This document shows, in pieces, positions 1 to 8,509 of a stretch of DNA of 64,000 nt. The DNA comes from a virus: positions 30,046 to 94,045 of the IMG/VR virus record IMGVR_UViG_3300046328_000221. One strand, given 5' to 3'. The position numbers and the translations under genes were made by a program. Under the pieces are notes generated by a model. That model was not told where the DNA came from. It worked only from the letters and a program-made list of their open reading frames with translations, and did no database searches. How positions within the stretch are numbered: the stretch's first letter is position 1; each line of letters opens with the position of its first letter.

Positions 1-2
1 TT

Positions 3-1400
3 CAGTCATCAACTTCGGGGGACTCAAAGTCAAAGGCATTGAATCCAGGAACAATATACAGAAATGCCTATGGACTATTTGATGTAATTACTCCACCATA
101 TAACCTATATGAACTTGCAAGCTACTATGATACTTCATTTGCTAACCACGCAGCTATTGATGCAAAGGTAGAAAATACTGTTGGCCTAGGATATGATTTT
201 GTTGTATCTGACAGAACAACTCTAAAACTAGAATCTTCAGCAGATCCAGAAGCGGTAGGTCGTGCACGTAATCGTATTGAAAGACTAAAGATCCAGCTTC
301 GTGATTGGCTAGAAAATCTTAATCAGGATGAGAGCTTTACCAGTATTATGGAAAAGGTCTTCACTGATGTTCACTCAGTAGGAAATGGATATATTGAAAT
401 TGGTAGAACCTTAACTGGTGATATTGGTTACATTGGTCACATTCCTGCTACAACAATTCGTGTACGTCGTATGCGAGATGGGTTCGTTCAGATCATTGCG
501 AATAAGGTTGTTTACTTCCGCAATTTTGGAGCAAAGAATCCAAACCCTGTTACAACTGATAATCGCCCAAATGAAATTATCCACATTAAAGAATATTCAC
601 CTCTAAACACATTCTATGGAGTTCCAGATGTTATTGCTGCGATGCCATCATTACTCGGAGATGCTCTGGCATCACAGTATAACATTGACTATTTCACCAA
701 CAAGGCTGTTCCACGTTACATTGTAACTCTTAAGGGTGCACAACTTACATCAGAAGCAGAAGATAAACTATTTAGATTCTTGCAGACTGGACTAAAGGGT
801 CAAAATCACCGTACACTTTATATTCCACTTCCTGGTGATTCAGATACAAATAAGGTTGAGTTCAAGATGGACCCAATTGAAAGTGGAATCCAAGAAGGAT
901 CATTTAAGGAATATAGAAAGCAGAATCGTGACGACATCCTAGTTGCTCACCAGGTACCGCTTTCAAAGCTTGGTGGATCAGACTCTTCTCAGATTGCTGC
1001 TTCTCTTGCACAAGATCGTACATTTAAAGAGCAGGTTGCTAGACCAGCACAACGTAATCTTGAAAAGATTCTAAACAAGATCTTCCGTGAGAAGACAGAT
1101 GTTGTAGAGCTTAAGTTTAATGAGCTTACACTTACAGACGAACTTGCACAATCTCAGATTCTTACTAACTATGTTAAGAATCAGATTATGGTTCCTAATG
1201 AGGCTCGTGCTATTATTAATCTTCCAGAAAGAAGCGATGGGGATAGCCCAGTAGTCCCAACAGCTAGACAGGCTGCAGACTCAAATGCTAACAACCAACA
1301 GAACAGATCAAGAGATGCTCAACGCCAACAGGCTCAGGCTGACAATACTGCAACAGTTTCTGGTAGGAATCCAAAAGGAGAGGGTAGATCTTCAAACTAA
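3..1400 (+). CDS. Phage portal protein (5' partial)
   Basis: Portal protein of the HK97/PBSX-type family, forming the dodecameric ring at the capsid vertex through which DNA is packaged. The frame is open from base 3, so the true start lies left of the window; the TTG at 39 is only the first start-like codon inside it. Family features are the YYDTSFANHAAIDAKVENTV region near the N-terminus and the C-terminal helix region around HQVPLSKLGG and ARPAQRNLEKILNKIF. A Gln/Asn-rich tail ends the protein. The capsid protease follows 55 bases downstream, as expected of a head module. The terminase is not upstream here but about 32 kb downstream. Confidence 0.9.
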   Translation, partial: QSSTSGDSKSKALNPGTIYRNAYGLFDVITPPYNLYELASYYDTSFANHAAIDAKVENTVGLGYDFVVSDRTTLKLESSADPEAVGRARNRIERLKIQLRDWLENLNQDESFTSIMEKVFTDVHSVGNGYIEIGRTLTGDIGYIGHIPATTIRVRRMRDGFVQIIANKVVYFRNFGAKNPNPVTTDNRPNEIIHIKEYSPLNTFYGVPDVIAAMPSLLGDALASQYNIDYFTNKAVPRYIVTLKGAQLTSEAEDKLFRFLQTGLKGQNHRTLYIPLPGDSDTNKVEFKMDPIESGIQEGSFKEYRKQNRDDILVAHQVPLSKLGGSDSSQIAASLAQDRTFKEQVARPAQRNLEKILNKIFREKTDVVELKFNELTLTDELAQSQILTNYVKNQIMVPNEARAIINLPERSDGDSPVVPTARQAADSNANNQQNRSRDAQRQQAQADNTATVSGRNPKGEGRSSN

Positions 1401-1440
1401 CAATTTTACCACTAAATTGTAACATTTGTAAAAAAGGGTC

Positions 1441-1446
1441 TATAAT
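1441..1446 (+). promoter_or_regulatory. -10 element TATAAT before the protease gene
   Basis: TATAAT lies 9 nt before the ATG at 1456, and no Shine-Dalgarno is visible between them. Transcription from here would give an almost leaderless mRNA for the protease gene. Confidence 0.45.
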
Positions 1447-1455
1447 AATAATAGT

Positions 1456-2706
1456 ATGTCTATATCTAAAGCCCACTGGAATACGGAGGGAGACAATGTT
1501 CGTCTCTCTATGCCGTTTAGCAAGGTCGATGCGGAGCGTCGCATCGTCTCTGGTTTTGCCACACTTGACAACATAGATCGTCAAAAGGATATCGTTACAG
1601 CAGAAGCTTCTCTTGAGGCATTCTCAAAGTTTCGTGGTAACATTCGTGAAATGCACCAACCACTAGCAGTTGGCAAAATGGTTTCATTCAAAGAAGACAA
1701 GTACTTTGACCCTGAGACAAAGAAGTTCTATTCAGGTGTATACGTATCAGCATATGTTTCTAAGGGTGCTCAGGACACATGGGAAAAGGTTCTAGATGGA
1801 ACTCTATCAGGATTCTCTATTGGTGGCAAGATGAACACCTGGGATGACGCATATGACGAAAAGATGGATTGTGCAATTCGTGTTATTAAGGCATATGACC
1901 TCACAGAACTATCTTTGGTAGATAGCCCAGCAAATCAGTTTGCAAGTATTCTTTCTGTAGAAAAGGTAAACGGAGTTGATACCCTAAAGGGTGAAGCCGT
2001 TGATACTATTATTGAAAATGTTTTCTATGACAAAGACTCTGGTCTTGTAATGTTGTCAGAAAACGAAGTTGAGGTAAGCCCTACTTCTGGGATACCAATG
2101 ACTAACATAGGTTTCGTTGAGAAAAATGATAACGAAAAAACAGATATGATAAAGTTCTTAATTGATAGTGCTAAAGGCATTAACACAGTTGAGATTAATA
2201 AGGAGGCAAACACTATGACAGATGAAAACGTAAATGTTGACAATGTTGAAGTCGCTCCAGAGGCAGATGCCGTAGTTGAAGAAACTACTACAGATGTTGT
2301 TGAGAAGTCAGACACAGTCGAGACTTCAGATGCAGCTGAAGAAGTAGTTGTAGAAATTCCTGCAACTGAAGAGGTATCTCAGTCAGAAGAAGTAGAAGCT
2401 GAAAAAGCTGATGCAATTGCTGACTTAAAGAATACACTTACATCAGCCTTTAGCGATATTACTGCAGTAGTTAAATCACTTAGTGAAGAAGTTGCTGCAC
2501 TAAAGAAGTCAAACGAATTATCAGCTGCAAAACTTGCAGATGCTGAGGGAGACTTTGAAAATCTTGGAAAGCGTATCGATGCAGTTGAGGCTGATACTGC
2601 TTTCCGTAAGTCTGGCGATCTCGGAGAGATTGTACAGGAACCAGCAATGGTTGAAAAATCAGTATGGGGCGGACGTTTCCTCACAACATCCGATCTACTA
2701 AAGTAA
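1456..2706 (+). CDS. Prohead protease fused in frame to a scaffold-like C-terminus
   Basis: Capsid maturation protease of the XkdF/HK97 (U35-like) type. Residues 1-170 carry the protease signatures: REMHQPLAVGKM with the candidate catalytic His, the SGFSIGG serine motif and ELSLVDSPAN. Residues about 250-416 are acidic, then predicted coiled coil, then a short conserved tail, which is the usual composition of a scaffold (delta domain). A strong internal ribosome site and ATG at 2215 would release the scaffold separately (next entry). The function of the middle part (residues 170-250) is not clear. It sits between portal and major capsid genes. Confidence 0.85.
   Translation: MSISKAHWNTEGDNVRLSMPFSKVDAERRIVSGFATLDNIDRQKDIVTAEASLEAFSKFRGNIREMHQPLAVGKMVSFKEDKYFDPETKKFYSGVYVSAYVSKGAQDTWEKVLDGTLSGFSIGGKMNTWDDAYDEKMDCAIRVIKAYDLTELSLVDSPANQFASILSVEKVNGVDTLKGEAVDTIIENVFYDKDSGLVMLSENEVEVSPTSGIPMTNIGFVEKNDNEKTDMIKFLIDSAKGINTVEINKEANTMTDENVNVDNVEVAPEADAVVEETTTDVVEKSDTVETSDAAEEVVVEIPATEEVSQSEEVEAEKADAIADLKNTLTSAFSDITAVVKSLSEEVAALKKSNELSAAKLADAEGDFENLGKRIDAVEADTAFRKSGDLGEIVQEPAMVEKSVWGGRFLTTSDLLK
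2215..2706 (+). CDS. Nested in-frame scaffold protein (internal start)
   Basis: AAGGAGG ends 8 nt before an in-frame ATG at 2215 (residue 254 of the protease ORF), giving a 163-residue product: an acidic Glu/Val-rich segment, then a predicted coiled coil, then a Trp-Gly-Gly-containing tail. This matches the lambda C/Nu3 arrangement, in which the scaffold is translated from inside the protease gene. The start signal is seen directly; scaffold function is inferred from position and composition. Confidence 0.6.
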   Translation: MTDENVNVDNVEVAPEADAVVEETTTDVVEKSDTVETSDAAEEVVVEIPATEEVSQSEEVEAEKADAIADLKNTLTSAFSDITAVVKSLSEEVAALKKSNELSAAKLADAEGDFENLGKRIDAVEADTAFRKSGDLGEIVQEPAMVEKSVWGGRFLTTSDLLK

Positions 2707-2735
2707 ATCAAAAGAATCACTTGGAGGTGAAAATA

Positions 2736-3830
2736 ATGTCGGAAGAAATAATCAAAAACAATCCTGCTCCAACCAGCTATCCTAATGCGGATGGTGGTTT
2801 TGCTGCAGGTGGTATTGGGGGAGTTGACTCTCCAGCCTTTGCGTTCCTGGGAAATACAGCAACAGCAGAGTTCGGAGAAACTAGCGGTCCAAACGCAGTT
2901 AACCCATCATTTACCGAAAGCCCAAATTACCCAGGTGCTGGTATCCTACGTCCTGATCAAGCTCGTCGTTTTATCGACTATGTTTGGGATGCTACCACAC
3001 TTGCTAATGATGGTCGTCGTGTAACAATGCGAGCTAACACAATGGAACTTGAGAAAGTTAACGTTGGAGAGCGTGTTGTACGTGCTGCAAATCAGGGTGA
3101 TGCATCATTCACAAACGCTGGAGCAACTTTCAGCAAGGTAGAGCTTACCACAAAGAAGCTACGCCTTGACTGGGAAGTTTCAGCAGAAGCACTAGAAGAC
3201 AACATTGAAGGTGGTGCTCTTGAGGATCACATAGTACGTCTTATGACTACTGCTTTTGGTAATGACATCGAAGATCTAGCGATCAACGGTGACACCGATT
3301 CAGCAGATGCGTTCCTTGGCATCATGGACGGTTTCAACAAGAAGATTGCAGCAGATGGTTTCGGTAACGAAGCTGTTGTATCTGCAGGTTCAAACTGGAC
3401 CGTAGAAGACATGCAGAAGCTTATCCTTGCCTTGCCTCGCCGTTACCGTGCGATTCAGTCAGGACTTAAGTTCTATGCAGGATCAGACACATTTGCTAAC
3501 ATCGTAAAGAACAACGGTACCGTATTTGATTCAATTGGATCAACTGAGGCTGCTCGTGGATCATACCTTGGAGGAATCGATCAGACTTTCGGAAACGCTC
3601 GTCAGACTCGTGTTCTAGGTATTCCAGTTCTAGAGGTTCCTTACTACCCTGCGGATTATGTAGACCTTACATTCCCACAGAACCGCATCTGGGGCTTCCA
3701 GCGTGACATCACTGTAAACCGCTTCTATGTTCCTAAGAAGGACACAATTGAGTACACCGTATTCGTACGTTTTGGTATCAATTGGGAAGAGCAGGATGCA
3801 GTTGCATGGGCAGCAAAGCCAGCTTCATAA
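2736..3830 (+). CDS. Major capsid protein (HK97 fold)
   Basis: 364 residues, the main shell subunit. The start at 2736 is chosen because GGAGGTG lies 8 nt upstream; the longer frame from 2664 has no ribosome site and overlaps the protease. The C-terminal part, with FPQNRIWGFQRDITVNRFYV and the closing FVRFGINWEEQDAVAWA, is typical of HK97-fold capsid proteins. A Gly-rich N-terminus precedes the folded part. A terminator follows directly, so high expression as a short transcript is plausible. Confidence 0.9.
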   Translation: MSEEIIKNNPAPTSYPNADGGFAAGGIGGVDSPAFAFLGNTATAEFGETSGPNAVNPSFTESPNYPGAGILRPDQARRFIDYVWDATTLANDGRRVTMRANTMELEKVNVGERVVRAANQGDASFTNAGATFSKVELTTKKLRLDWEVSAEALEDNIEGGALEDHIVRLMTTAFGNDIEDLAINGDTDSADAFLGIMDGFNKKIAADGFGNEAVVSAGSNWTVEDMQKLILALPRRYRAIQSGLKFYAGSDTFANIVKNNGTVFDSIGSTEAARGSYLGGIDQTFGNARQTRVLGIPVLEVPYYPADYVDLTFPQNRIWGFQRDITVNRFYVPKKDTIEYTVFVRFGINWEEQDAVAWAAKPAS

Positions 3831-3854
3831 TTTGAAGTAGGTAACACCCTTTGA

Positions 3855-3886
3855 GGGGGGCAGGACTAACCTCCTGCTCCCCTTTA
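3855..3886 (+). terminator. Rho-independent terminator after the capsid gene
   Basis: Arms GGGGGGCAGGA and TCCTGCTCCCC pair over 11 bp (one G-U) around a 6-nt loop, followed by TTTATTAATT. Confidence 0.85.
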
Positions 3887-3896
3887 TTAATTAATC

Positions 3897-3905
3897 TGTT
3901 ATAAT
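3897..3905 (+). promoter_or_regulatory. Extended -10 promoter TGtTATAAT
   Basis: Perfect extended -10 immediately after the capsid terminator. It restarts transcription for the connector genes at 3927 onward, and the Shine-Dalgarno AAGGAGG lies downstream of the expected start site. Confidence 0.75.
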
Positions 3906-3926
3906 ATTACTTAAGGAGGCATAACT

Positions 3927-4373
3927 ATGTCAGAAAAAAATGAGATTGAAACATCATTAGATTTTCTACCAGAAGGAGAAGTCCTTGTCCCAGAAGAAGT
4001 TCTAGAAGAACTGTCTAAGATTGTAGAAAATACCGATAAGCCAGTTGAGGCTAAAGAATCAGAAGTTAATGAAAACGTTATTTCGCTAGAGAAGCCAGAA
4101 GTTACTGGCCCAGGTCTTGCTCCAGTGGCATCAGGTGCTATTGGAAGTACACAGGTAAAGGCACGTCCAAAGCCAGAGTCAAAGACAAAGGCAAAGAAAG
4201 CTGATGTAGAGAAGGTTGCTATTCATTCTAGTCGCAATGTGACTTGGGATGGCGTTGGTAAGGTAAACATTGGCTACAACATTGTTACTGAAGATCAAGC
4301 AGCAAAGTGGCTAGAAAGAAACCACATTAGACTTGCAACACCAGAAGAAGTTGCCAAGGAGTTTATCCAATAA
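3927..4373 (+). CDS. Hypothetical protein downstream of the capsid gene
   Basis: 148 residues with an AAGGAGG ribosome site. The N-terminal half is acidic (Glu/Val/Pro), the middle (about residues 70-95) is Pro/Lys/Ala-rich and probably disordered, and the C-terminal 50 residues look folded (NVTWDGVGKVNIGYNIVTED, then AAKWLERNHIRLATPEEV). The last part could be a small Rho-N-like or binding domain. The stop overlaps the next start (TAATG). Function unknown; a virion or head-joining role is suggested only by position. Confidence 0.75.
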   Translation: MSEKNEIETSLDFLPEGEVLVPEEVLEELSKIVENTDKPVEAKESEVNENVISLEKPEVTGPGLAPVASGAIGSTQVKARPKPESKTKAKKADVEKVAIHSSRNVTWDGVGKVNIGYNIVTEDQAAKWLERNHIRLATPEEVAKEFIQ

Positions 4374-5302
4374 TGGAAATCCTAAGAGTTCCACCATATC
4401 CAATTATAACAACCTGGGATGTCCCAGAGGCAAACCATGCATATACAATTTATATTGAAGATGTGGTGGATCACTCTTATGAAACACTAGACGTTATCTC
4501 ATCAGGCGGATCAACCGTTGACTATATTCTTCCACGAGCAAAGGTTCAGTTTGACCGTGATTTTGTTTTTAGAATTCACGATACAGATATTAATGGAGAA
4601 ATCGTTGTAGATTCAAACCTAACAGTTTATCGTCCATATGTAGATCCAAACACTCTTGGAACAACAGCTTCAGAAATAGCAGAATATAAAAAATTAGAGA
4701 TAGTCGCTAGATCAATTATTGACTCATATCTTGGAAATGACTCAGCCAATGGAGAGGGTTTCTATAACCACAAGCTGGTCCTTCAGACAGTTGGACAAGG
4801 AACTGACTATATTCCAATGTGGCATAATCCAAAGAAGATTCTAAAGGCGTATGAGAATAACGTTCTTGTGTATGACTCAGAAACTCCAGAAACAAACATC
4901 TATACATATGTAATCTCACCAGATAACTCTGCAATTATGCGATATGAGGCTGACCTTTATAATAGGCTTGAGCAAGCTCCAGCTAGAGTTCCTGCAGGGA
5001 CTGGAGATCTGGGGTATTATGGAAGAGCTGGAGCAACATTCCCAAGAGGAAATGACTATACTTTTGTCCTTGATGTAGGATACAAAGCAATTCCACCAGA
5101 TGTAGAAATAGCAACAACCATGCTAATTGATGATCTTAAGTGTGGAAGAAATGACTATTACAATAGATTTGTTACTCAATACAGCACAGACCAATTCGAT
5201 ATTAAGTTTAGTGCACAAATGTTAGAGGGTACGGGGAATATGGTAGTAGATAAGATTCTTAATGGATATAAGGGATCTGTTATCAAACCAGGATTGATCT
5301 AA
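4373..5302 (+). CDS. Probable head-tail connector/adaptor protein
   Basis: 309 residues, coupled by TAATG to the genes on both sides. It occupies the first connector position after the capsid gene. The N-terminus (WDVPEANHAYTIYIEDVVDH) looks like a beta-sandwich, while the central part (about residues 100-200) and C-terminus (DVEIATTMLIDDLKCGRNDY) look helical, as in adaptor proteins that dock on the portal. No diagnostic motif is visible; the role is inferred from order. Confidence 0.6.
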   Translation: MEILRVPPYPIITTWDVPEANHAYTIYIEDVVDHSYETLDVISSGGSTVDYILPRAKVQFDRDFVFRIHDTDINGEIVVDSNLTVYRPYVDPNTLGTTASEIAEYKKLEIVARSIIDSYLGNDSANGEGFYNHKLVLQTVGQGTDYIPMWHNPKKILKAYENNVLVYDSETPETNIYTYVISPDNSAIMRYEADLYNRLEQAPARVPAGTGDLGYYGRAGATFPRGNDYTFVLDVGYKAIPPDVEIATTMLIDDLKCGRNDYYNRFVTQYSTDQFDIKFSAQMLEGTGNMVVDKILNGYKGSVIKPGLI

Positions 5303-5748
5303 TGATATGCGAAACCACAGACTTTATGTACCCACTCCTTGCGGATATTTACTATCCAATAGTTGAGCAAGGTGGATTTGGCAATATCAAAAAGCAATGG
5401 ATTCTTGACAGAACCGTTGCCTGCTCATTTAATCCAGCTGGTAGAAAATTTAAGCAAGACCTTCAGATTAATCCAAATATTACACTAGACAATATCCTTG
5501 TTGGTAGAACAAGATCTGATATCCTATCTTCAAATCGTGAAGATCTAAATGCTATGACTAATGTTATTATTACAAATATTCGTGATAGATTTGGTAATAG
5601 GATCTATAATGAGTCATCTGGTATCCGTAAAGGAAAGTCCACAATCTTTGAAATTTCAACCTTTAGTCCAATTGTTGGAGCCTTTGGCTCAACAGAATAC
5701 TACAAGATTGTCCTAGCTCGTTCAGAAAACCAGGGTGCTGATATTTAA
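5302..5748 (+). CDS. Probable head-closure (stopper) protein
   Basis: 148 residues, translationally coupled on both sides (TAATG). Its length and its position second after the capsid gene fit the small beta-barrel stopper that plugs the connector channel. Visible sequence includes FGNIKKQWILDRTVACSF and a YYKIVLARSENQGADI end. Assignment rests on synteny. Confidence 0.5.
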   Translation: MICETTDFMYPLLADIYYPIVEQGGFGNIKKQWILDRTVACSFNPAGRKFKQDLQINPNITLDNILVGRTRSDILSSNREDLNAMTNVIITNIRDRFGNRIYNESSGIRKGKSTIFEISTFSPIVGAFGSTEYYKIVLARSENQGADI

Positions 5749-6419
5749 TGCTAAGACTTGACGATAAACAATTTTTTAGAGAGATGAATAATATCATGGA
5801 ATACTCTGTAGGGTATCTAGATGGAATTCATCAGGGTAAACAAAAGTTTCTTGGAAGCATTGGTAGCAGTGTGATTGAGACACTAAAGACATACATAGAC
5901 TCAAGTGCAAGAGTTGATCCCCAAATGTTGCACCATGTCTATGAATGGAATCAAACAGGCAGCCCCTCAGCAAGATTATTTGATATTGAATATACTATTA
6001 GTAATTTAGGATTATCTTTTAAATCAAGCTTTACCCAATCATCATCTGTCAAAGATGGATCAACTACCCCATTCTACAATAAGGCAATGATCATGGAAAA
6101 TGGTATCCCAGTTACCATTAAGCCAAAGAATGCTAGTATCCTATCCTTCAATGTTGATGGAGAACAGGTTTTTACAAAGGGACCAATTGAGGTTTCAAAT
6201 CCAGGTGGTGACATGGTTCAAGGAAGTTTTGAGAACGTCTTTGATGAATTCTTTAATAGATATTTCACACAGGCATTCCTTTCTTCAAGTGGAATATCTT
6301 CATATCTAAAGAGTCCAGTTTTATATAAAAAGAATTTAGTAGCAGGCAAGTCATTAGGCAAGTCTGCTGGAGTATCTACAGGATACCGCTGGATCGCTAA
6401 CGCAGGAGTTGTTATTTAA
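5748..6419 (+). CDS. Probable neck/tail-completion protein
   Basis: 223 residues, third in the connector series. An N-terminal helical region (residues 1-50) and a middle with MLHHVYEWNQTGSPSARLFD recall HK97-gp10-like tail-completion proteins. Stop and start overlap with both neighbours. Role inferred from position and weak resemblance. Confidence 0.5.
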   Translation: MLRLDDKQFFREMNNIMEYSVGYLDGIHQGKQKFLGSIGSSVIETLKTYIDSSARVDPQMLHHVYEWNQTGSPSARLFDIEYTISNLGLSFKSSFTQSSSVKDGSTTPFYNKAMIMENGIPVTIKPKNASILSFNVDGEQVFTKGPIEVSNPGGDMVQGSFENVFDEFFNRYFTQAFLSSSGISSYLKSPVLYKKNLVAGKSLGKSAGVSTGYRWIANAGVVI

Positions 6420-6979
6420 TGGCTATTTACTATCCACCAGCATTTATTAATGCATATCTTCAAGACAAGATAAACGAGCACTTCACTGAAAATCCAATAG
6501 CTGGATTTGACCCAAGTGTTCTAAATCCAAGCAAAACTTTCCCATTCTTTCCAACAACCCCAACGGATATAAACTCACTATTTGAGACATTCTCAACTGG
6601 AAATGGCCAGTTTGCGGTATTTGACAGAATGTTTAAAATGCGTAGATTACCATTCCCACACATAAAGTCAGAGCAGTTACTATACTACTTCTATGCTACT
6701 GGAACAAACCCAATCCCATTTATGGTTGAGATTGCTCAAAAGGTACAGGACCTACTTGATAGCGAAGATGAGTCTGCACAGGATCTAAATGACTGGGCAA
6801 AGGCCAAGCAGTCATCATCCACCCCACTTACTGATGACAACGGAGTAAAGCTTCCGCTGCCATTCTTCCACAGAATCAAGGTCTATCAATTACAGGAAAC
6901 TAGGGATGTAGTCAACTTTGGAACTGCCAGAACCTTTGCTGGTAATAAGATGATTATTGACTATGACTGGCATAAGTAA
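6419..6979 (+). CDS. Probable tail terminator protein
   Basis: 186 residues, the last gene before the major tail protein, the usual place of the tail terminator that caps the tube. Residues 85-120 (YYFYATGTNPIPFMVEIAQK) and the C-terminal beta strands (FFHRIKVYQLQETRDVVNFG) are compatible with that fold. It ends a tightly coupled run of four genes; the next gene has its own promoter. Confidence 0.5.
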   Translation: MAIYYPPAFINAYLQDKINEHFTENPIAGFDPSVLNPSKTFPFFPTTPTDINSLFETFSTGNGQFAVFDRMFKMRRLPFPHIKSEQLLYYFYATGTNPIPFMVEIAQKVQDLLDSEDESAQDLNDWAKAKQSSSTPLTDDNGVKLPLPFFHRIKVYQLQETRDVVNFGTARTFAGNKMIIDYDWHK

Positions 6980-6993
6980 TAGTTTAAAAAAGC

Positions 6994-7002
6994 TGTTATA
7001 CT
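6994..7002 (+). promoter_or_regulatory. Extended -10 promoter TGtTATACT
   Basis: Extended -10 about 50 nt before the major tail gene, whose Shine-Dalgarno (AGAGGTG) is further downstream. It gives the tail-tube gene a separate transcript. Confidence 0.65.
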
Positions 7003-7054
7003 TAGTTTGAGGAAACACGCCCATTATTTCTATAGAAAAAAGAGGTGAAAAAAT

Positions 7055-7699
7055 ATGCCATATACACGTGGTTCAAGTACCAACATTATAGTTGGTGCTG
7101 CAGCACTATTTACATACGAGGCAGGGACTCTAACAGAGGCTGACCTACCAGCGTATGCAAATGGTGTTTCATACAAGGATACTCTGACAGCAGATACAGA
7201 TTTCCGTAACGTTGGATATACAAGTAATGGTCTAGAGCTTATGTTCCAGCCTGACTTCGGAGAAGTTAGAGTTGATCAGGTTCTTGATGTTGCTAAGTTG
7301 TACAAGCAGGGTATGCAGGTTAACCTAAATACCACATTTGCTGAATCAACACTAGAAAACCTATTGTTTGCAATTGCAGGAAAAGATGAAGATCTTACTT
7401 CAGCAACTGGAACAGGTATTGGTGCAGGCTCAAGCCAGCTAAACCTATCAGCAGGAGACATCGGAGAATGTCCTGTTGAGCGTGGTCTAGTTGCAGTTGG
7501 TCCAGGTACAGGAGACTGTGCAGTTGGATCTTCTAAGGAACGAGTTTATGCTGCTTACCGTGCGTTGTCAATTGAGAGCGTAACAGTATCAGCCAAGCGT
7601 GACGAAGCAACTCAGTTTGCAGTGTCATTCCGCTTGCTACCAAATGACACAGCTTCATACGGTAAGATCGTTGATCGTACCATCCCAGCTGCATCATAA
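7055..7699 (+). CDS. Major tail (tube) protein
   Basis: 214 residues. The pattern of an N-terminal VGAAALFTYEAGTL, a central GFGEVRVDQVLDV-like strand (DFGEVRVDQVLDVAKLY) and a conserved C-terminal AVSFRLLPNDTASYGKIVDR is typical of siphovirus tube subunits. The gene has its own promoter and is followed by a strong terminator, consistent with high expression. It lies directly before the tail chaperone pair and tape measure, as in most siphophages. Confidence 0.8.
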   Translation: MPYTRGSSTNIIVGAAALFTYEAGTLTEADLPAYANGVSYKDTLTADTDFRNVGYTSNGLELMFQPDFGEVRVDQVLDVAKLYKQGMQVNLNTTFAESTLENLLFAIAGKDEDLTSATGTGIGAGSSQLNLSAGDIGECPVERGLVAVGPGTGDCAVGSSKERVYAAYRALSIESVTVSAKRDEATQFAVSFRLLPNDTASYGKIVDRTIPAAS

Positions 7700-7720
7700 T
7701 CTACAACTTAATACTGCAGA

Positions 7721-7755
7721 ACCGTCTAGTTTAACTACTAGGCGGTTTTGTTTTT
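7721..7755 (+). terminator. Rho-independent terminator after the tail tube gene
   Basis: Arms ACCGTCTAGT and ACTAGGCGGT (10 bp, one wobble), loop TTAACT, then TTTTGTTTTT. The end of the T-tract runs into the next promoter. Confidence 0.9.
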
Positions 7756-7763
7756 GGTATACT
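7755..7763 (+). promoter_or_regulatory. Extended -10 promoter TGgTATACT, leaderless start
   Basis: The TG of the promoter is the end of the preceding terminator's T-tract. Six nucleotides separate the -10 from the ATG at 7770, so transcription should begin at the start codon. Confidence 0.7.
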
Positions 7764-7769
7764 TATAGG

Positions 7770-8459
7770 ATGGCCACAGAAGTATACAAATCAGCAACGG
7801 TACATCTAATAGATGGTACTGAGCTATACATTACCCCATTAAAAATAAAATACTTACGTGAAGTCATGGACACCTTTGAAGCGGTAAAAAGATCAAAGAA
7901 TGATAACGAAGCTATTTCCTGGCTGTCTGAATGTACCAGAATAGCCATGAAGCAATACTACCCTAAGATAAAGACAATAGAGGATTTAGAAGATAGCGTT
8001 GATATTGAAACACTGTATAGGATATTGGATATTGCTGCAGGAATAAAGATAGACCAGGAAAAGACAGAAGAGACAGTACAAGAGCAAGCAGCAGAAAGCG
8101 GTCCTGGCTGGGAAAAGTTTGATCTAGCAAAGCTGGAGTCTGAGGTATTTTTGCTGGGTATCTGGAAAGATTACGAAGAACTAGAAGCATCTCTATCAAT
8201 GCCAGAGCTATCTGCTATTTTGGAATCAAAAAGAGATTTAGATTATAAAGAAAAGAGATTTCTAGCAAGTATCCAAGGAGTTGATCTTGATGAACAGACT
8301 GGAAATAACGAACCAAATGCCTGGGAAAAGATGAAGGCCAAAGTATTCAGCAATGGTAAAACAGAAAATCCAAATGATGTAGTATCTCTACAAGGACAGA
8401 ATGCAGTAAAAGCTGGTTTTGGTATTGGCATGGGATTAGACTACGAAGATCTTGGATAA
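7770..8459 (+). CDS. Tail assembly chaperone, long form
   Basis: 229 residues. The start at 7770 follows the promoter by 6 nt; the frame extends upstream to 7599 but that part overlaps the tube gene. Residues 1-105 match the next gene (shared pattern of hydrophobic N-terminus, PLKI..LRE, TFEA, KQY.P and a terminal A.G). Residues 105-229 are an extra acidic/helical domain with WEKFDLAKLESEVFLLGIWK and a C-terminal FGIGMGLDYEDLG. Position before the tape measure and short/long pairing match the gpG/gpGT chaperones, which in most phages come from frameshifting. Here they are separate genes. Confidence 0.75.
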   Translation: MATEVYKSATVHLIDGTELYITPLKIKYLREVMDTFEAVKRSKNDNEAISWLSECTRIAMKQYYPKIKTIEDLEDSVDIETLYRILDIAAGIKIDQEKTEETVQEQAAESGPGWEKFDLAKLESEVFLLGIWKDYEELEASLSMPELSAILESKRDLDYKEKRFLASIQGVDLDEQTGNNEPNAWEKMKAKVFSNGKTENPNDVVSLQGQNAVKAGFGIGMGLDYEDLG

Positions 8460-8472
8460 AATAAGTTATTTA

Positions 8473-8481
8473 TGCTATAAT
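8473..8481 (+). promoter_or_regulatory. Extended -10 promoter TGcTATAAT
   Basis: Perfect extended -10 in the 50-nt gap between the two chaperone genes. The downstream leader contains AGGAGG before the ATG at 8510. Confidence 0.75.
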
Positions 8482-8509
8482 TGATTAACCTAACAGGAGG
8501 AAAAATAAA

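Noticed and set aside
2664-2735. Longer major capsid frame starting at 2664
   Set aside because: Overlaps the protease end and has no ribosome site; the start at 2736 has GGAGGTG at good spacing.
7599-7769. Upstream extension of the long tail chaperone
   Set aside because: Runs through the tail-tube gene, terminator and promoter; the leaderless start at 7770 explains the signals.
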